From positions 7,569,001 through 7,633,000 of the forward strand of contig NW_027464589.1 in assembly GCF_043290135.1 (NCBI RefSeq): 64,000 nucleotides of DNA, in the 5' to 3' direction. Position 1 is the stretch's first letter, and each line of letters opens with the position of its first letter. The position numbers and the translations under genes were made by a program. Below, one piece after another: positions 62,661-64,000 of the stretch. The DNA comes from Rhipicephalus microplus (lineage: Eukaryota; Arthropoda; Arachnida; Ixodida; Ixodidae). The notes beneath the pieces are model-generated. The model saw nothing but the letters and a program-made list of their open reading frames with translations. It did not search any database and had not been told where the DNA came from.

Positions 62661-63350
62661 AGGGTGGCTAACACACTTTCGCATAGCATAAAACAGGTGG
62701 CCAGAAAGTATGATGTAAAGGTGGTGTTTTTGGCCAAAAACAAAATTCTAAGAGTGTGCGCGTTGTTCAACCAGAAATGTAACAGAGTGACCAGCGTACA
62801 TAAGGAATGCACCATACAACATAAACTCAAGTTTGTTGAATGTGCACACAATGTGGTGTATTGCATACCTTTGCCATGTGCTTGTGTAAATATGGGGCAG
62901 ACTGGCAGGTGCATTAACACGAGGCTAAGGGAGCATACGTCAAATCTGAAAGGTCGCCCAAACACTCACTTGGCAATGCATTGCAATAAGTGCGCGTGCT
63001 CTCCTTGTATTCGCGACTCTACTTTGGTATATTGGAATCGAAACAAGACGTCAAGAGAGATCATCTTGTAGACAAGCAGAAAGACCAATGTGTTAGCCAC
63101 CCTTTGGTAGCCTTACTAGGGAAAGAAACTTCGCTCATGTCTCTTAATCATTGAACTTGTTAACGTTATTTGCGATACGTGTGCAGTGCATATATTGTTT
63201 TGTTTTTTTGGTGACCAGAGAGCGTAGATCCGAGGAGTATAAAAGGAATGTTTTTCAAAAAATAAACCAGTTGATAGATTGCGCCCATTTGTCTTTCTTT
63301 CTGTTTCCCTGTGTGCTTGCACAAAAATTTCAAGATGAATATATTCCAAC
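62661..63350 (+). mobile_element. Penelope-like element, GIY-YIG end and 3' region
   Basis: Plus orientation: coding sequence 62,664-63,071, then a 3' region to about 63,350 with TATAAAAGG and AATAAACCAG. The RT part is missing (5' truncation). Together with the inverted end at 62,430-62,660 it forms a head-to-head arrangement. Confidence 0.75.
62664..63071 (+). pseudogene. Penelope-like GIY-YIG endonuclease, 135 codons
   Basis: The segment before the domain (VARKYDVKVVFLAKNKILRV) and the CX6-8 zinc-like part match Penelope ORFs. The nuclease has VVYCIPLPCACVN followed by MGQTGRCINTRLREH: the YIG box is altered (NMG), while the conserved arginine and the REH of the second motif are kept. HLAMHCNKCACSP and NKTSREIIL follow. 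The frame then ends at TAG 63,069-63,071 before the final helix. GIY-YIG enzymes cut the target for Penelope integration. Confidence 0.75.
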
Positions 63351-63359
63351 TAGGCCGAA

Positions 63360-64000
63360 TCGCGGTTTTGCTTCTTTTTCTGTAGGGGCGAAGGATGGCT
63401 TGCTGATGCAGCTTCGATTTGCTATCGCAGCCACCTCAATGATGAGCCTTAATTACACTATCGTTAGAGTGATTACCCAGCACAGTTGTTTTAGCAAACA
63501 ACGGCTTGCCTTTTGTATTCTGCACAATGAGTTGCCAGGAAACCATCAGATTCCTTTTTTTACTTTCTGGTTATGTTCAGGTAATCGCACATTGGGGCAT
63601 CTGCCTGACTGTTCGATGTAACTGAGACCACAGGTGCAGGGTACTACATATACTGCCTTCTTCACACATTGAACAAACTTATTCTGGTGCTTAATTTTAC
63701 ACTCGTTAGGAGGTCTTTTTACAGGATTAGTCCTTGCACATACCTGCAACAACTTATTCTGCACATAAAATACCACCGAGACCCCACCCTCAGACAAATT
63801 TTAAGTTGTGTGAAATTCCATGCATGCATAGGATCACAGCGACCTTCTTACTCAAGGCTGCCTGAGAAACAGTCCCTTCAAGATGCATTTAACGCTGTTC
63901 AAAGACTGCCCAACGCCACTCACTCTGACGCACGAGATAACCGAAAATGGATCCCTGAGGTTCTTGCACCTGAGGCTTTCGTTTTCAAGTAGCCATATAT
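63360..64000 (-). mobile_element. Second Penelope-like element, minus orientation
   Basis: The minus frame 63,797-63,546 has SVVFYVQNKLLQVCARTNPV, CKIKHQNKFVQC and VYVVPCTCGLSYIEQSGRC. The GIY-YIG second motif is read as LSYIEQSGRC, so the glycine of YIG is glutamate. A further minus-strand segment (63,545-63,370) in broken frames resembles the domain end (SCISKPSFA). Upstream to 64,000 lies degenerate sequence that may be the RT end. The element runs off the window. Confidence 0.65.

Noticed and set aside
1..64000. CRISPR array, bacterial operons, phage or plasmid genes
   Set aside because: No such structure is seen; repeats are eukaryotic retroelements and microsatellites.

Overview
The window looks like repeat-saturated nuclear DNA of an arthropod, most probably a hard tick (Ixodidae). 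This is inference. It rests on the dominance of non-LTR, Ty3/Gypsy and Penelope-like retroelements, a tRNA-derived SINE with a CATATCAATC-type tail, THAP/P-element debris, and the absence of any bacterial or organelle gene. I recognise no host protein-coding gene. Almost every long reading frame belongs to a mobile element, and most are broken by stops or frameshifts.

Layout. 1-1398: 3' part of a LINE family called T1 here (clade not assigned). 2.2-6.05 kb: Mag-like Ty3/Gypsy element G1, followed by a second Gypsy (G2, to 8.28 kb) whose gag is split by a 600-bp LINE fragment (F) with an 11-bp target-site duplication. 8,602-14,306: left arm of a large inverted duplication (arms about 5.7-5.85 kb); its partner is 40,673-46,522. 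Each arm holds a T1 LINE, a PHD-like ORF1 fragment, a 74-bp palindrome and a CCAATTGG-rich block. 14.35-16.09 kb: another T1 copy ending in a (CATC)n array. 16.9-17.45 kb: mariner-like relic. 17.65-21.5 kb: Gypsy G3 (minus), abutting the integrase end of G4 at 22.3 kb. 22.3-23.4 kb: tRNA-like SINE copies around (AT)n arrays. 23.4-26.6 kb: a well-preserved RTE-type LINE with an 819-aa frame. 28.6 kb: THAP relic.

29.1-40.2 kb is a nest. CR1/L2-like LINE A (ORF1 with a 2A-like motif) is split by antisense LINE B (5-bp duplication TACTC) and again by sense LINE C; C is itself split by a truncated SINE (11-bp duplication). A fragment of LINE D follows and is cut by the right inverted arm. 46.5-49.7 kb: Gypsy G5 (minus), truncated at the outer edge of that arm.

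49.8-55.4 kb: I-like LINE E, split by a complete 4.17-kb LTR element (N). N has 1.06-kb LTRs differing only by two single-base length changes that I could see, a 5-bp target duplication, a primer-binding site, a polypurine tract, and one unrecognised coiled-coil ORF with no reverse transcriptase. It looks like a recent, non-autonomous insertion and is the best candidate for something undescribed. 55.4-64 kb: low gene density with a SINE remnant, a second THAP relic, short perfect palindromes, tandem repeats, a full-length SINE, and Penelope-like GIY-YIG fragments in opposing orientations.

The elements do not form a pathway. Their relation is stratigraphic: insertion into insertion, then duplication and inversion. 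Some boundaries are approximate because they were set by eye from motif alignment.
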